This document shows positions 16,323-24,652 of a stretch of DNA of 64,000 nucleotides, one piece after another. This DNA is from CAXTSE01 sp964246985 (GTDB taxonomy: Bacteria; Actinomycetota; Actinomycetes; Actinomycetales; Microbacteriaceae). Positions within the stretch are counted from its first letter, which is position 1. Each line of letters starts with the position of its first letter. The DNA lies in contig CAXTSE010000011.1 in assembly GCA_964246985.1 (NCBI GenBank), forward strand, positions 1 through 64,000. The letters are read 5' to 3'. Made by a program: the position numbers and the translations under genes. The notes below the pieces were generated by a model. It saw nothing but the letters and a program-made list of their open reading frames with translations. It ran no database searches and was not told the origin of the DNA.

Positions 16323-17107
16323 CGCTCGTTCGCCCGCGCGACGGGGGCGCCGTGGAGCGCCTCGCGCACCTCGGTCACCTTGGCGAAGTACGCCGGCGAC
16401 TCGCGGAGCGCCTCACCGCGGCGCTCGCCCAGGTCGGTCTCGACGATCGTCGTGATGCGGCCGGGTCGCGGGCTCATGACCACGACTCGATCCGACAGGA
16501 ACACGGCCTCGGGGATCGAGTGCGTCACGAAGACGACGGCGGCACCGGTCTCGGCGGCGATGCGCGCCAGCTCGGTCTGCAGGTACTCGCGGGTCATCTC
16601 GTCGAGGGCGCCGAAGGGCTCGTCCATCAGCAGCAGCCGCGGGTGCTCGGCGAATGCCCGCGCGATCGCCACGCGCTGCTGCATTCCGCCCGACAGCTGG
16701 TCGGGGAACCTGTCGACGAACTCCGACAGCCCCACGAGCTCCGCCAGCTCGGCGACCCGCTCGGCGCGCGCGGCCTTCGACTGCCCGTGCAGCTCGAGAG
16801 GGAGCGCGATGTTGCCGGCGACCGTCCGCCACGGCAGGAGGCCCGCCTGCTGGAACGCGATCCCGTACTCCTGGTCGACACGGGCGCGGTCGGGGGTCTT
16901 GCCGAAGATCTCGAGGGTTCCGGTGGTGGCCGCGTCGAGGTCGGCGATGAGGCGCATGAGGGTCGACTTGCCGCATCCGGACGGGCCGATGAGCGAGACG
17001 AACTCCCCCTCCGCGACCTCGAGGTCGACGCCGGTGAGCGCGACGACGTCGCCGGTCCTCGTGGGGAACGTCTTGCCGACGCCGCTCGCTCGCACAGCTG
17101 CAGTCAT
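16319..17107 (-). CDS. ABC transporter ATP-binding protein (SsuB/TauB-like)
   Basis: A 262-residue ATPase driving the NMT1-type importer. Walker A is GPSGCGKST, the Q-loop follows in GIAFQQAGLLPW, the signature is LSGGMQQRVAIARA and Walker B is LLLMDEPFGALD, with the switch histidine in VTHSIPEA. It fits nitrate/sulfonate/taurine/thiamine-precursor importers. The ATG at 17107 overlaps the stop of the preceding permease by one base; the open frame upstream overlaps that permease and is not used. Confidence 0.93.
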   Translation of the reverse strand: MTAAVRASGVGKTFPTRTGDVVALTGVDLEVAEGEFVSLIGPSGCGKSTLMRLIADLDAATTGTLEIFGKTPDRARVDQEYGIAFQQAGLLPWRTVAGNIALPLELHGQSKAARAERVAELAELVGLSEFVDRFPDQLSGGMQQRVAIARAFAEHPRLLLMDEPFGALDEMTREYLQTELARIAAETGAAVVFVTHSIPEAVFLSDRVVVMSPRPGRITTIVETDLGERRGEALRESPAYFAKVTEVREALHGAPVARANER

Positions 17108-18042
17108 CAGGTGGCCTCTCCTCGGCGGTAGCTGGACAGGACGAGCCCGAGGATCGCGACCGATCCGGCGGCGACCAGGCCCATGGCGATCGCGCCGAAG
17201 GTCGGGCCCCACGGGGCGGCGGGGTCGCTCGACCCCTGCCCCGCGAGCTGGATGAGCATGCGCCCGATCCCCCCGCGCATGCCGATCGACACCTCGGCGA
17301 CGACCGCACCCACGACGGCGTTGGCAGCTGCCAGGCGCAGCGCGGGCAGCAGATACGGGACCGCGGCGGGTAGGCGGAGGCGCAGCAGCGTCGGGCCGTA
17401 GCCCGCGGCATAGGTGCGCATCAGGTCGAGATGGATGCGGTCGGGCGCGCCCAGCCCGCGCAGGGCTCCGACGGCGACCGGGAAGAAGGCGAGATAGGAG
17501 GCGATGATCGCGACCGAGATCCACTGCGGCCAGGGCGGCCCGCCGCGGGCGATCTGGGTGCCGATCGCGTTCACCACCGGCGCGAACGCGATGAGCGGCA
17601 CCGTCTGGCTCACGACGATCCAGGGCAGCAGGCCGTACTCGGCGAGGCGCCAGCGCTGCATCACGATGCCGAGCAGCATCCCGACGACTACCCCGATGAT
17701 CCAGCCGACCGCGGCGATCCCGAGCGTCAGCCCGGCCGCCCCGATCACGGTCACGATCAGCGGCGGGGTGTCGCCTCCGCTCGTCGGCTCGAAGAGCCGC
17801 GCGACCATGTCGCCGATGTGCGGCATGGCGCGGTCGTTGGTGCGCGGCAGCAGGAGGAAGCCCGAGCCGGTGTCGCCGTCCGTGGCGCCGATCAGCACGC
17901 CCTCTGCCGGCCCGAGCAGCTTGTAGAGCTCCCAGATCAGCCCGACGGCGACCACCCCGACGACGCCCCAGATGACAGCCGACACCCGCTTTCCCGGCGC
18001 GCGCCGGACGCGGAGGGCGGGAGGAGCGTCGAGAGCTGTCAC
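17107..18042 (-). CDS. ABC transporter permease, second subunit
   Basis: A 311-residue permease with about six membrane segments (first IWGVVGVVAVGLIWELYKLL). The segment LMRTYAAGYGPTLLRLRLPA is the ATPase-coupling loop. It has a long periplasmic insertion after the first span (about residues 48-95) that the other permease lacks. The start is GTG at 18042, only four bases after the LLM gene stop. Two different permeases in one NMT1-type system indicate a heterodimer. Confidence 0.88.
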   Translation of the reverse strand: MTALDAPPALRVRRAPGKRVSAVIWGVVGVVAVGLIWELYKLLGPAEGVLIGATDGDTGSGFLLLPRTNDRAMPHIGDMVARLFEPTSGGDTPPLIVTVIGAAGLTLGIAAVGWIIGVVVGMLLGIVMQRWRLAEYGLLPWIVVSQTVPLIAFAPVVNAIGTQIARGGPPWPQWISVAIIASYLAFFPVAVGALRGLGAPDRIHLDLMRTYAAGYGPTLLRLRLPAAVPYLLPALRLAAANAVVGAVVAEVSIGMRGGIGRMLIQLAGQGSSDPAAPWGPTFGAIAMGLVAAGSVAILGLVLSSYRRGEAT

Positions 18043-18046
18043 GCGG

Positions 18047-19075
18047 TCAGGCCTTCGCCGTCAAATGCGTGCTCAACGCCGGGATCACGGTCTCGCCGTA
18101 CACCCGCAGCGTCTCCTCCTTGTTGTCGTGCTGGAGGTAGCCGGCGAACTGGTCGACTCCGATGGCCTTCAGCTGCTCGAGCTTGGCGATGTGCTCCTCG
18201 GCCGTCCCGAGCACGCAGAACCTGTCGACGATCTCGTCGGGCACGAAGTCGACGTGGTCATTGCCTGCCTTGCCGTGCGAGTTGTAGTCGTAGCCCTGAC
18301 GACCGGCGATGTAGTCGGTGAGAGCCTGCGGCACCGACCCGTCGGAGCCGTACTTCGACACGATGTCGGCCACGTGGTTGCCCACCATGCCGCCGAACCA
18401 CCTGCTCTGCTCGCGGGCGTGCTGCAGTCCCGCATCCGTGCCGTCGGTGATGTACATGGGCGCCGCGACGCAGAAGGTGATCGAGTCGGGATCGCGCCCG
18501 ACGTTCTCGGCCGCCTCGCGCACGGTCTTGATCATCCAGGCGGCGATGTCGACATCCGCCAGCTGCAGGATGAACCCGTCGCCCACCTCGCCCGTGAGCT
18601 TCAGTGCGAGGGGGCCGTAGGCGGCCACCCAGACCTCGAGCTCGGAGCCGATCGACCAGGGGAACCGCAGCGTCGCGCCGTTGTACTCGACCTCACGCGA
18701 GTTGCCGAGCTCGCGGATGACGTGGATCGACTCACGGAGCGCGGCCAGCGTCGTCGGCTTGCCGTTGGTGACGCGCACCGCCGAGTCGCCGCGGCCGATG
18801 CCGACGACCGTGCGGTTGCCGTACATCTCGTTCAGGGTCGCGAAGACGGATGCGGTGACCGTCCAGTCGCGGGTGGCGGGGTTGGTGACGAACGGGCCCA
18901 CCTTCACGCGCCGCGTCTCGGCGAGGATCTGGCTGTAGATGACGTAGGGCTCCTGCCAGAGCAGGTGCGAGTCGAAGGTCCAGACGTGGCTGAATCCGTG
19001 CTGCTCGGCGAGCTTGGCGAGGGCGATGGTGCGGCTGGCGGGCGGGTTGGTCTGCAGTACTGCGCCGAAGTCCAT
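18047..19075 (-). CDS. LLM-class (luciferase-like) flavin/F420-dependent oxidoreductase of a pyrimidine operon
   Basis: A 342-residue TIM-barrel enzyme of the luciferase-like family, close to F420-dependent methylenetetrahydromethanopterin reductase-type proteins. The start MDFGAVLQTNPPASRTI and segments VGPFVTNPATRDW and VGIGRGDSAVR match the TIGR03842-type group as I recall it, whose function is unknown. F420 use is inferred from family and from F420 genes in the window. It lies 13 bases after dihydropyrimidinase and 4 bases before the permease, so it is part of the catabolic operon. No dihydropyrimidine dehydrogenase is encoded here; this enzyme may reduce the pyrimidine ring with F420H2, or oxidise another substrate. 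RutA, a uracil oxygenase, belongs to the same superfamily. Confidence 0.8.
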   Translation of the reverse strand: MDFGAVLQTNPPASRTIALAKLAEQHGFSHVWTFDSHLLWQEPYVIYSQILAETRRVKVGPFVTNPATRDWTVTASVFATLNEMYGNRTVVGIGRGDSAVRVTNGKPTTLAALRESIHVIRELGNSREVEYNGATLRFPWSIGSELEVWVAAYGPLALKLTGEVGDGFILQLADVDIAAWMIKTVREAAENVGRDPDSITFCVAAPMYITDGTDAGLQHAREQSRWFGGMVGNHVADIVSKYGSDGSVPQALTDYIAGRQGYDYNSHGKAGNDHVDFVPDEIVDRFCVLGTAEEHIAKLEQLKAIGVDQFAGYLQHDNKEETLRVYGETVIPALSTHLTAKA

Positions 19076-19088
19076 GAGGCTCTTTCCG

Positions 19089-20525
19089 TCAGATGAGGTA
19101 CTGCGAGAGGCCGCGCTTGATGAACCGGCCGTCGCCCTTGGCGCCGAGGTAGGCGCCGTCGTCGATGAGGACCTTGCCGCGGCTGATGACCGTGTCGACG
19201 TGGCCGTCGATCTCGTAGCCCTCCCACGCGGAGTGGTCCATGTTCATGTGGTGGGTGTCGGCGTTGATCGAGGTGTGGCCGTTCGGGTCGTAGACCACGA
19301 TGTCGCCGTCGGCACCCGGAGCGATGACGCCCTTCTGCCCGTACATGCCGAACATGCGGGCCGGGGTCGTGCTGGTGAGCTCCACCCAGCGCTCGAGGGT
19401 GATCTGGCCGGTGACGACACCCTGGTACATGAGATCCATGCGGTGCTCGACCGAGCCGATGCCGTTGGGGATCTTGCGGAAGTCGTCGCGACCGAGCTCC
19501 TTCTGGCCCTTCATGCAGAAGGGGCAGTGGTCGGTCGAGACCATCTGGAGGTCGTTGGTGCGGAGCGCCTGCCACATGTGGTCCTGGTGGCCCTCGGCGC
19601 GCGAGCGCAGCGGCGTCGAGCAGACCCACTTGGCACCCTCGAACTCGCCCCAGGTGGGGTCGCCGACCGCGCCGAGCTGCTCCTCGAGAGAGAGGTAGAG
19701 GTACTGCGGGCAGGTCTCGCCGAACACGTTCTGCCCCGTGTCGCGCGCCCAGGCGAGCTGCTCGACGGCCTGCTTGGCGCTGACGTGCACCACGTAGAGG
19801 GGGGCCCCGGTGAGATTCGCCAGCATGATCGCGCGGTGCGTGGCCTCCTCCTCCATCTGCCAGGCGCGGGCGATGCCGTGGAAGTAGGGCTTCGTGTTGC
19901 CGGCCGCCACGAGCTGCTCGGCCAGGACGTCGATGGCGGGGCCGTTCTCGGCGTGCATCATCGTCAGGAGGCCGAGGTCTGCGGCCTGCTGCATCGCCTT
20001 CAGGATCTGGCCGTCGTCCGAGTAGAAGACGCCCGGATACGCCATGAACATCTTGTAGCTGGTGATGCCCTCGTCGACGAAGCCCTTCATGGCCGCGAGC
20101 GAGTCGGGGTCGACGCCGCCCATGATCTGGTGGAAGCCGTAGTCGATGGCGCAGTTGCCCGCGGCCTTCTCGTGCCACCTGGCGAGGCCGTCCTGGATGC
20201 GGGTGCCCGTGGTCTGCACGGCGAAGTCGACGACGGTGGTCGTGCCGCCCCAGGCCGCCGCGCGGGTGCCGGTCTCGAACGTGTCGCTCGCCTCGGTGCC
20301 GCCGAACGGCAGCTCGAAGTGGGTGTGCGCGTCGATGCCGCCGGGGATCACGTACTTGCCGGCCGCGTCGATCACGGTGTCGACGCTCGACGCGAGGTCG
20401 CTGCCGAGAGCGGTGCTGCCGGGGCTGACCAGCGCGACGATCTTCTCGCCGTCGATGAGGACGTCGGCCTGCGTCCGGCCGGTGGCCGACACCACGGTGC
20501 CGCCCTGGATGAGTGTGGTCGCCAT
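19089..20525 (-). CDS. hydA: Dihydropyrimidinase / hydantoinase
   Basis: A 478-residue binuclear metal amidohydrolase that opens dihydrouracil, dihydrothymine or hydantoin rings. All metal ligands are visible: H67 and H69 (DAHTHFE), the carboxylated K158 (SYKMFMAY), H191 (MMHAENG), H247 (YVVHVSAK) and D332 (STDHCPF). The length is standard. The ATG at 20525 has GGGGAG upstream; the open frame runs on over the nitrilase end and is not used. It lies 11 bases after the nitrilase gene, which acts next on the product, so the two form consecutive steps of one pathway. Confidence 0.94.
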   Translation of the reverse strand: MATTLIQGGTVVSATGRTQADVLIDGEKIVALVSPGSTALGSDLASSVDTVIDAAGKYVIPGGIDAHTHFELPFGGTEASDTFETGTRAAAWGGTTTVVDFAVQTTGTRIQDGLARWHEKAAGNCAIDYGFHQIMGGVDPDSLAAMKGFVDEGITSYKMFMAYPGVFYSDDGQILKAMQQAADLGLLTMMHAENGPAIDVLAEQLVAAGNTKPYFHGIARAWQMEEEATHRAIMLANLTGAPLYVVHVSAKQAVEQLAWARDTGQNVFGETCPQYLYLSLEEQLGAVGDPTWGEFEGAKWVCSTPLRSRAEGHQDHMWQALRTNDLQMVSTDHCPFCMKGQKELGRDDFRKIPNGIGSVEHRMDLMYQGVVTGQITLERWVELTSTTPARMFGMYGQKGVIAPGADGDIVVYDPNGHTSINADTHHMNMDHSAWEGYEIDGHVDTVISRGKVLIDDGAYLGAKGDGRFIKRGLSQYLI

Positions 20526-20536
20526 GTCGTGCTCCC

Positions 20537-21385
20537 CTACGGCTTCGGGATCGACGTGTAGGACTCGGGACGGCGGTCGCGATAGAACTGCCAGTCGTCG
20601 CGCATCTGCTGCACCATGTCCATGTCGAGATCGCGGATGAGGATCTCCTCGTGCTCGCCCGATCCGCGCTCGCCCACGAAGTTGCCGCGCGGGTCGATGA
20701 CCTGGCTGGTGCCGTAGAAGTCGACCGCGAGCTCGCCGTACTCGTTGTCCTCGCGCCCGACCCGGTTGGGCTGCAGCACGAAGTAGCCGTTGGCGACAGC
20801 CGCGCACGGACCCTCGACCTCCCAGAGGCGGTTCGAGAGGCCGGGCTTCGTGGCGTTCGGGTTGAACACCATGTGGGCGCCGTTCAGCCCGAGCTCGCGC
20901 CAGCCCTCCGGGAAGTGCCGGTCGTAGCAGATGTACATGCCGATCTTGCCGACGGAGGTGTCGAAGACGGGGTAGCCCATGTTGCCGGGACGGAAGTAGA
21001 ACTTCTCCCAGAAGCGATCGAGATGCGGGATGTGGTGCTTGCGGTACTTGCCGAGGATCGTGCCATCGGCCTCCACGATCACCGACGTGTTGTAGTACAC
21101 CCCGGTGATGTCCTCCTCGTAGATCGGGAGGATCATGACGAGGTTCAGCTCCTTGGCGAGCGCCGCGAAGCGCTGCACGATGGGGCCGTCGGCCGGCTCG
21201 GCGTAGCGGTAGTACTTCTTGTCCTCGGTGATGCCGAAGTACGGGCCGTAGAAGAGCTCCTGGAAGCAGATGACCTGCGCCCCGTCGGCCGCGGCGTCGC
21301 GGGCGAACTGCTCGTGCTTGTCGAGCATCGACTCCTTGTCGCCGGTCCAGGTCGTCTGGGTGATCGCTGCTCGGACGATGGCCAT
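20537..21385 (-). CDS. Nitrilase-superfamily N-carbamoyl amide hydrolase (probable beta-ureidopropionase)
   Basis: A 282-residue cytoplasmic enzyme with the nitrilase catalytic triad E43 (FQELFYGPYF), K116 (KYRKHHIP) and C153 (YICYDRHFPE). It is closest in pattern to beta-ureidopropionase/N-carbamoyl amino acid hydrolases, which release beta-alanine, CO2 and ammonia. It is the first gene of the operon and precedes dihydropyrimidinase, which supports that role. An AAGGAGA ribosome binding site lies just before the ATG. The promoter region is shared with the divergent MocR regulator. Confidence 0.9.
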   Translation of the reverse strand: MAIVRAAITQTTWTGDKESMLDKHEQFARDAAADGAQVICFQELFYGPYFGITEDKKYYRYAEPADGPIVQRFAALAKELNLVMILPIYEEDITGVYYNTSVIVEADGTILGKYRKHHIPHLDRFWEKFYFRPGNMGYPVFDTSVGKIGMYICYDRHFPEGWRELGLNGAHMVFNPNATKPGLSNRLWEVEGPCAAVANGYFVLQPNRVGREDNEYGELAVDFYGTSQVIDPRGNFVGERGSGEHEEILIRDLDMDMVQQMRDDWQFYRDRRPESYTSIPKP

Positions 21386-21493
21386 CGGTGATCTCCTTCG
21401 GTGCGGTGCGTTTTGTTATTGTTGCCCGTAAACATTTCTCTGACGTTACGAATCGTGACGCGCGGCGTTAAGCGGCAACCTACGGCGGTGCGG
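21386..21493. promoter_or_regulatory. Shared control region of nitrilase operon and MocR gene
   Basis: This 108-base divergent gap is AT-richer than its surroundings (TTTTGTTATTGTTG, then GTAAACATTTC). It carries the ribosome binding site of the nitrilase gene and the inverted repeat at 21444-21460. The -10 and -35 boxes could not be set with certainty. Confidence 0.55.
21444..21460. promoter_or_regulatory. Candidate MocR operator, 17-base inverted repeat
   Basis: CGTTACGA-A-TCGTGACG is palindromic except for one mismatched pair. It lies in the middle of the divergent gap, 34 bases before the regulator ATG and 59 before the nitrilase ATG. Confidence 0.5.
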
Positions 21494-22816
21494 ATGAAAT
21501 CGGTAGCCCTCGCGATCGAGGAGCGGTCCCCCCAGGGGATCGCCAGCGCCATCGCGCGGCTCATCACCACGGGCGACCTCGCGCCCGGCGACCGGCTTCC
21601 CACGGTGCGGGAGCTGGCCGCCGACCTGGCCGTCAGCCCCGCGACCGTCAGCCACGCGTGGCAGACGCTCGCGGCCTCCGGACTCATCGTCAGTCGCGGA
21701 CGCAGCGGGAGCTTCGTGCGCTCGGCGCCCCGCGAGTGGATGCCGCGTCGCTACCAGGGGCTCGACGGCAATCTCGACGCACCCCTCGACCTCTCGCGCG
21801 GCACCCCCGACCCCGAGCTGCTGCCGTCGCTCGGACCCCCGCTGGCGCGAGTGTCGGCGGTCGCCGGTACCTCGAGCTACCAGCAGAAGCCCGACATCCC
21901 GGCCCTCCACGACCTGCTGCGCGAGACCTGGCCGTCGGCGGTGGAGTCGATCACGGTGACCAACGGAGCGCTCGACGCGATCGACCGCGCGTTCGCGGCT
22001 CTCGTTCGCTTCGGCGACCGGGTCGTGGTCGAGGATCCGACGTTCCCCCCGTTCTTCGACCTGATCGAGCACTACGGCCTCGACCCGGTCGCCGTCGACC
22101 TCGACGAGGAGGGGATGCGGCCCGACGCGTTCAGCGCGGCGCTCGCCTCCTCCCCCGTGCTCGTGCTGCTGCAGCCGCGCGCCCACAACCCGACCGGCAT
22201 CTCGATGTCGCCGGCGCGGGCCGAGCGACTCGCCGGCCTCCTGCGGCGCAGCCGCACGGCGGAGCACACCGTGGTGATCGAGGACGACCACTCGGGAGCG
22301 ATCTCGCGGGCCCCCGACGTGTCGCTCGCCAGCTGGCTGCCCGAGCGCGTGCTGCACGTGCGCAGCTTCTCGAAGTCGCACGGCCCCGACCTGCGCATCG
22401 GCGCGCTCGGCGGCCCGCGCGAGCTCGTCGACCGCGTCGTCGCGCGTCGACTGCTCGGGCCGGGCTGGACCTCGCGGATGATGCAGGCGCTGCTGTTCGA
22501 GCTGCTGACTGACGCCGACTCGGTCGCCGAGGTCGAGCGCGCGCGGCGGGTGTACGGCGAGCGGCAGACCGCGATGGCCGCCGCACTGGCGCAGGCGGGA
22601 GTCCCCGCGGCGGTCGGCGACGGCCTGAACGCCTGGCTCGCGGTGTCCGACGAGAGGGATGCCATCGTGCAGCTGGCGGCCTCGGGGATCCGGGTCGCGC
22701 CGGGCGGCCCGTTCCAGCTCGGCGACGTGCGGGCGTTCGTGCGGGTGACGGTCGGGATGGCGCGCGACGACCACGCCGCGGTCGCCGCGGCGCTCGCCGT
22801 GGCCTCGGGCGCCTAG
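21494..22816 (+). CDS. MocR-type transcriptional regulator (GntR HTH plus aminotransferase domain)
   Basis: A 440-residue PLP-binding regulator. Residues 1-75 form a winged helix of the GntR type (LPTVRELAADLAVSPATVSH). The rest is a fold-type I aminotransferase domain with the PLP lysine in FSKSHGPDLRIG and the aspartate in VIEDDHSGAIS. MocR proteins sense an amine or amino acid as PLP adduct; beta-alanine, a product of the divergent operon, would be a logical ligand. Start choice: ATG at 21494 (MKSVALAIEE); a GTG two codons upstream and an ATG at 21401 are possible. Its TAG stop is the first half of the putative fbiA -10 box. Confidence 0.88.
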   Translation: MKSVALAIEERSPQGIASAIARLITTGDLAPGDRLPTVRELAADLAVSPATVSHAWQTLAASGLIVSRGRSGSFVRSAPREWMPRRYQGLDGNLDAPLDLSRGTPDPELLPSLGPPLARVSAVAGTSSYQQKPDIPALHDLLRETWPSAVESITVTNGALDAIDRAFAALVRFGDRVVVEDPTFPPFFDLIEHYGLDPVAVDLDEEGMRPDAFSAALASSPVLVLLQPRAHNPTGISMSPARAERLAGLLRRSRTAEHTVVIEDDHSGAISRAPDVSLASWLPERVLHVRSFSKSHGPDLRIGALGGPRELVDRVVARRLLGPGWTSRMMQALLFELLTDADSVAEVERARRVYGERQTAMAAALAQAGVPAAVGDGLNAWLAVSDERDAIVQLAASGIRVAPGGPFQLGDVRAFVRVTVGMARDDHAAVAAALAVASGA

Positions 22817-22819
22817 CCT
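22814..22819 (+). promoter_or_regulatory. Candidate -10 box of fbiA overlapping the MocR stop codon
   Basis: TAGCCT lies six bases before the fbiA ATG. Its first three bases are the stop codon of the MocR gene, so promoter and stop are fused. Confidence 0.5.
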
Positions 22820-22825
22820 GGCCCG

Positions 22826-23803
22826 ATGAGGATCACAGTGCTGGCCGGCGGCGTCGGCGGCGCGCGCTTCCTGCTCGGTGCGCGCGCCTGGGCGCGTCAG
22901 AACCGGCCGGATGCAGAGCTCACCGCCGTCGTGAACACGGGCGACGACATGTGGCTGGCGGGTCTTCGCATCACCCCGGACCTCGACTCGATCACCTACG
23001 CGCTGGCGGGTGTCAACGACACCGAGCGCGGCTGGGGTCGGGTCGGCGAGACCGAGCGGGTGTCGGCCGAGCTCGCCGCGTGGAACGTGGGCTGGCCCTG
23101 GTTCACGCTCGGCGACCTCGACCTCGGCGCGCACATCGCCCGCACCTCGTGGCTGCGGGAGGGGCTGCCGCTGAGCGAGGCGACACGACGTCTCACCGGC
23201 CGCTGGCCGCTCGGGGTGCGGCTCCTCCCCGCGACCGACGACGAGGTGGAGACCCATGTCGTCACCGCCGACGGGACCATGCACTTCCAGGAGTGGTGGA
23301 CGCGGCATCGCGCCGTCCTGCCGGCGCTGCGCTTCGAGCAGAGCGGCGTCGCGATCGCGCAGCCCGCACCCGGCGTCCTCGATGCGATCGCCGACGCCGA
23401 CCTCGTGCTCGTCGCCCCCTCCAACCCCGTCGTGTCGATCGGCACGATCCTCGGCATCCCCGGCCTACGCGAGGCGGTGAGCGCGACGTCGGCACCGGTG
23501 GTCGGGGTCTCGCCGATCATCGGCGGTGCGGTCGTGCGCGGCATGGCGGACGCCTGCCTCGCCGCGATCGGCGTCGAGACCACGGCGGATGCGGTGGCGC
23601 GCCTGTATGGAGCGCGCGGTTCGACGGGGACGGCCGGCGATGCCGGCATCCTCGACGGCTGGCTCGTCGACGAGGTCGACACCGACGTCGCCGCGGGGCT
23701 CGAGGCCGCAGGCATCCCCACGCGCGCGGTGCCGCTCTGGATGCGCGACGACGCCACCAGCGCGGGCATCGTCGACGCGGCCGTCAGCCTGGCTGCTCGC
23801 TGA
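22826..23803 (+). CDS. fbiA: 2-phospho-L-lactate transferase (FbiA/CofD), coenzyme F420 biosynthesis
   Basis: A 325-residue transferase that joins the activated phospholactate or phosphoenolpyruvate moiety to Fo, giving F420-0 or its dehydro form. The N-terminal AGGVGGARF (7-15), the NTGDD motif, and VSPIIGGAVVRGMAD are typical of CofD/FbiA. Ten bases separate it from the MocR gene, but it has its own leaderless-type promoter. It converges with fbiD and the two coding regions overlap by 20 bases at their 3' ends, so expression of one could disturb the other. Confidence 0.94.
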   Translation: MRITVLAGGVGGARFLLGARAWARQNRPDAELTAVVNTGDDMWLAGLRITPDLDSITYALAGVNDTERGWGRVGETERVSAELAAWNVGWPWFTLGDLDLGAHIARTSWLREGLPLSEATRRLTGRWPLGVRLLPATDDEVETHVVTADGTMHFQEWWTRHRAVLPALRFEQSGVAIAQPAPGVLDAIADADLVLVAPSNPVVSIGTILGIPGLREAVSATSAPVVGVSPIIGGAVVRGMADACLAAIGVETTADAVARLYGARGSTGTAGDAGILDGWLVDEVDTDVAAGLEAAGIPTRAVPLWMRDDATSAGIVDAAVSLAAR

Positions 23804-24512
23804 CCCCGCCCGAGGCCTCGGTCTCGGTCTCGGTCGCAGTCTCGGTCGCAGTCTTGGTCGCAGTCTTGGTCGCAGCGTCGAGCACCGCGAGCGTGCGGGC
23901 GCCGAGTCCGTAGGCGCGCGCCTCCGCGAGCTGCTCGACGTCGTCGACGTCCCGGCGCAACGACGATCCGGCCGGAACGGGCAGCAGCACCAGCCCCGCC
24001 GCCGCGTGCCGCGAGGCGGAGCCTGCTCCGAAGAAGCTCTGGAAGGCCGCACCGCCTCGCGCCGTGACGAGCGTGGTGCCGGTGCCCTCGGCATCGGCGA
24101 CATAGGCCCGCTCATGCGCGACCGCGAGGTCGAGCGCGGCGTCGAGGTCGGCCGCGGTGAGCGCGGGCAGGTCGCCGAGCAGCGCGGCGCGCGCGTCGGC
24201 GACCGGCACATCGGAAAGCCCGAGTGCCAGCGCCGCCGCGATGCCCAAGGGTGCCTCCTCGAGGCGCGGATGCGCGCCGAGCGCGGCGAGGTCGGCGGCC
24301 AGCGCGCGGTCGGCGGTGACCGCGATCACGCGAGCGACGCGGGCGCATCCGAGGGCCGCCGCGACGGTGTCGAGGGCGATCGCCCGCACGAGACGGTCGT
24401 CGTGCGTCAGCCTGGATTTGCCCACCGCGGCGGGCTTGAAGGGCACGACCACGGTCCAGCCCGCGCCTGTGCCGGGACCGTCGTCCCGACCTCTGAGGGG
24501 TGCTCCGGCCAT
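23784..24512 (-). CDS. fbiD: 2-phospho-L-lactate (phosphoenolpyruvate) guanylyltransferase FbiD/CofC
   Basis: A 242-residue nucleotidyltransferase that makes the GTP-activated 3-carbon unit used by FbiA. WTVVVPFKPAAVGKSRL (19-35) is the nucleotide-binding start, and LLGDLPALT (111-119) is the metal-binding loop typical of CofC. Residues 215-232 form a Thr/Glu/Lys repeat (KTATKTATETATETETE) that is not part of the fold and is encoded by a short tandem DNA repeat. The ATG at 24512 has a CACAAT box six bases upstream; the open frame continues upstream over the neighbouring promoter. Confidence 0.92.
   Translation of the reverse strand: MAGAPLRGRDDGPGTGAGWTVVVPFKPAAVGKSRLTHDDRLVRAIALDTVAAALGCARVARVIAVTADRALAADLAALGAHPRLEEAPLGIAAALALGLSDVPVADARAALLGDLPALTAADLDAALDLAVAHERAYVADAEGTGTTLVTARGGAAFQSFFGAGSASRHAAAGLVLLPVPAGSSLRRDVDDVEQLAEARAYGLGARTLAVLDAATKTATKTATETATETETEASGGVSEQPG
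23819..23875. repeat. Short tandem repeat inside fbiD 3' end
   Basis: Six-base units (CGGTCT, CGGTCG, CAGTCT, TGGTCG) repeat about nine times, partly as a 12-base unit. They encode the Thr/Glu/Lys tail of FbiD. Slippage in steps of six would keep the frame and change tail length. Confidence 0.8.
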
Positions 24513-24518
24513 GGCTCC

Positions 24519-24524
24519 ATTGTG
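24519..24524 (-). promoter_or_regulatory. Candidate -10 box of fbiD
   Basis: CACAAT lies six bases before the ATG. The same string CACAATGGAGCCATG recurs at the fgd start (37984-37998), which may mean shared expression of the two F420 genes. Confidence 0.4.
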
Positions 24525-24652
24525 CGTGTAGATTCGGGGCAAGGTCCGCGAGCACTCTCTGCGCTCGTGCGCGGCGCCGGTCATGGCGTCGCTCGGCCGA
24601 GCTGGGCCGTCGCGCCCGCTCCCGCCGTCGTCGACCTCAGGAGATATCCCCC

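Noticed and set aside
23819..23875. CRISPR-like repeats
   Set aside because: Units are six to twelve bases with no spacers, and they encode part of FbiD in frame.
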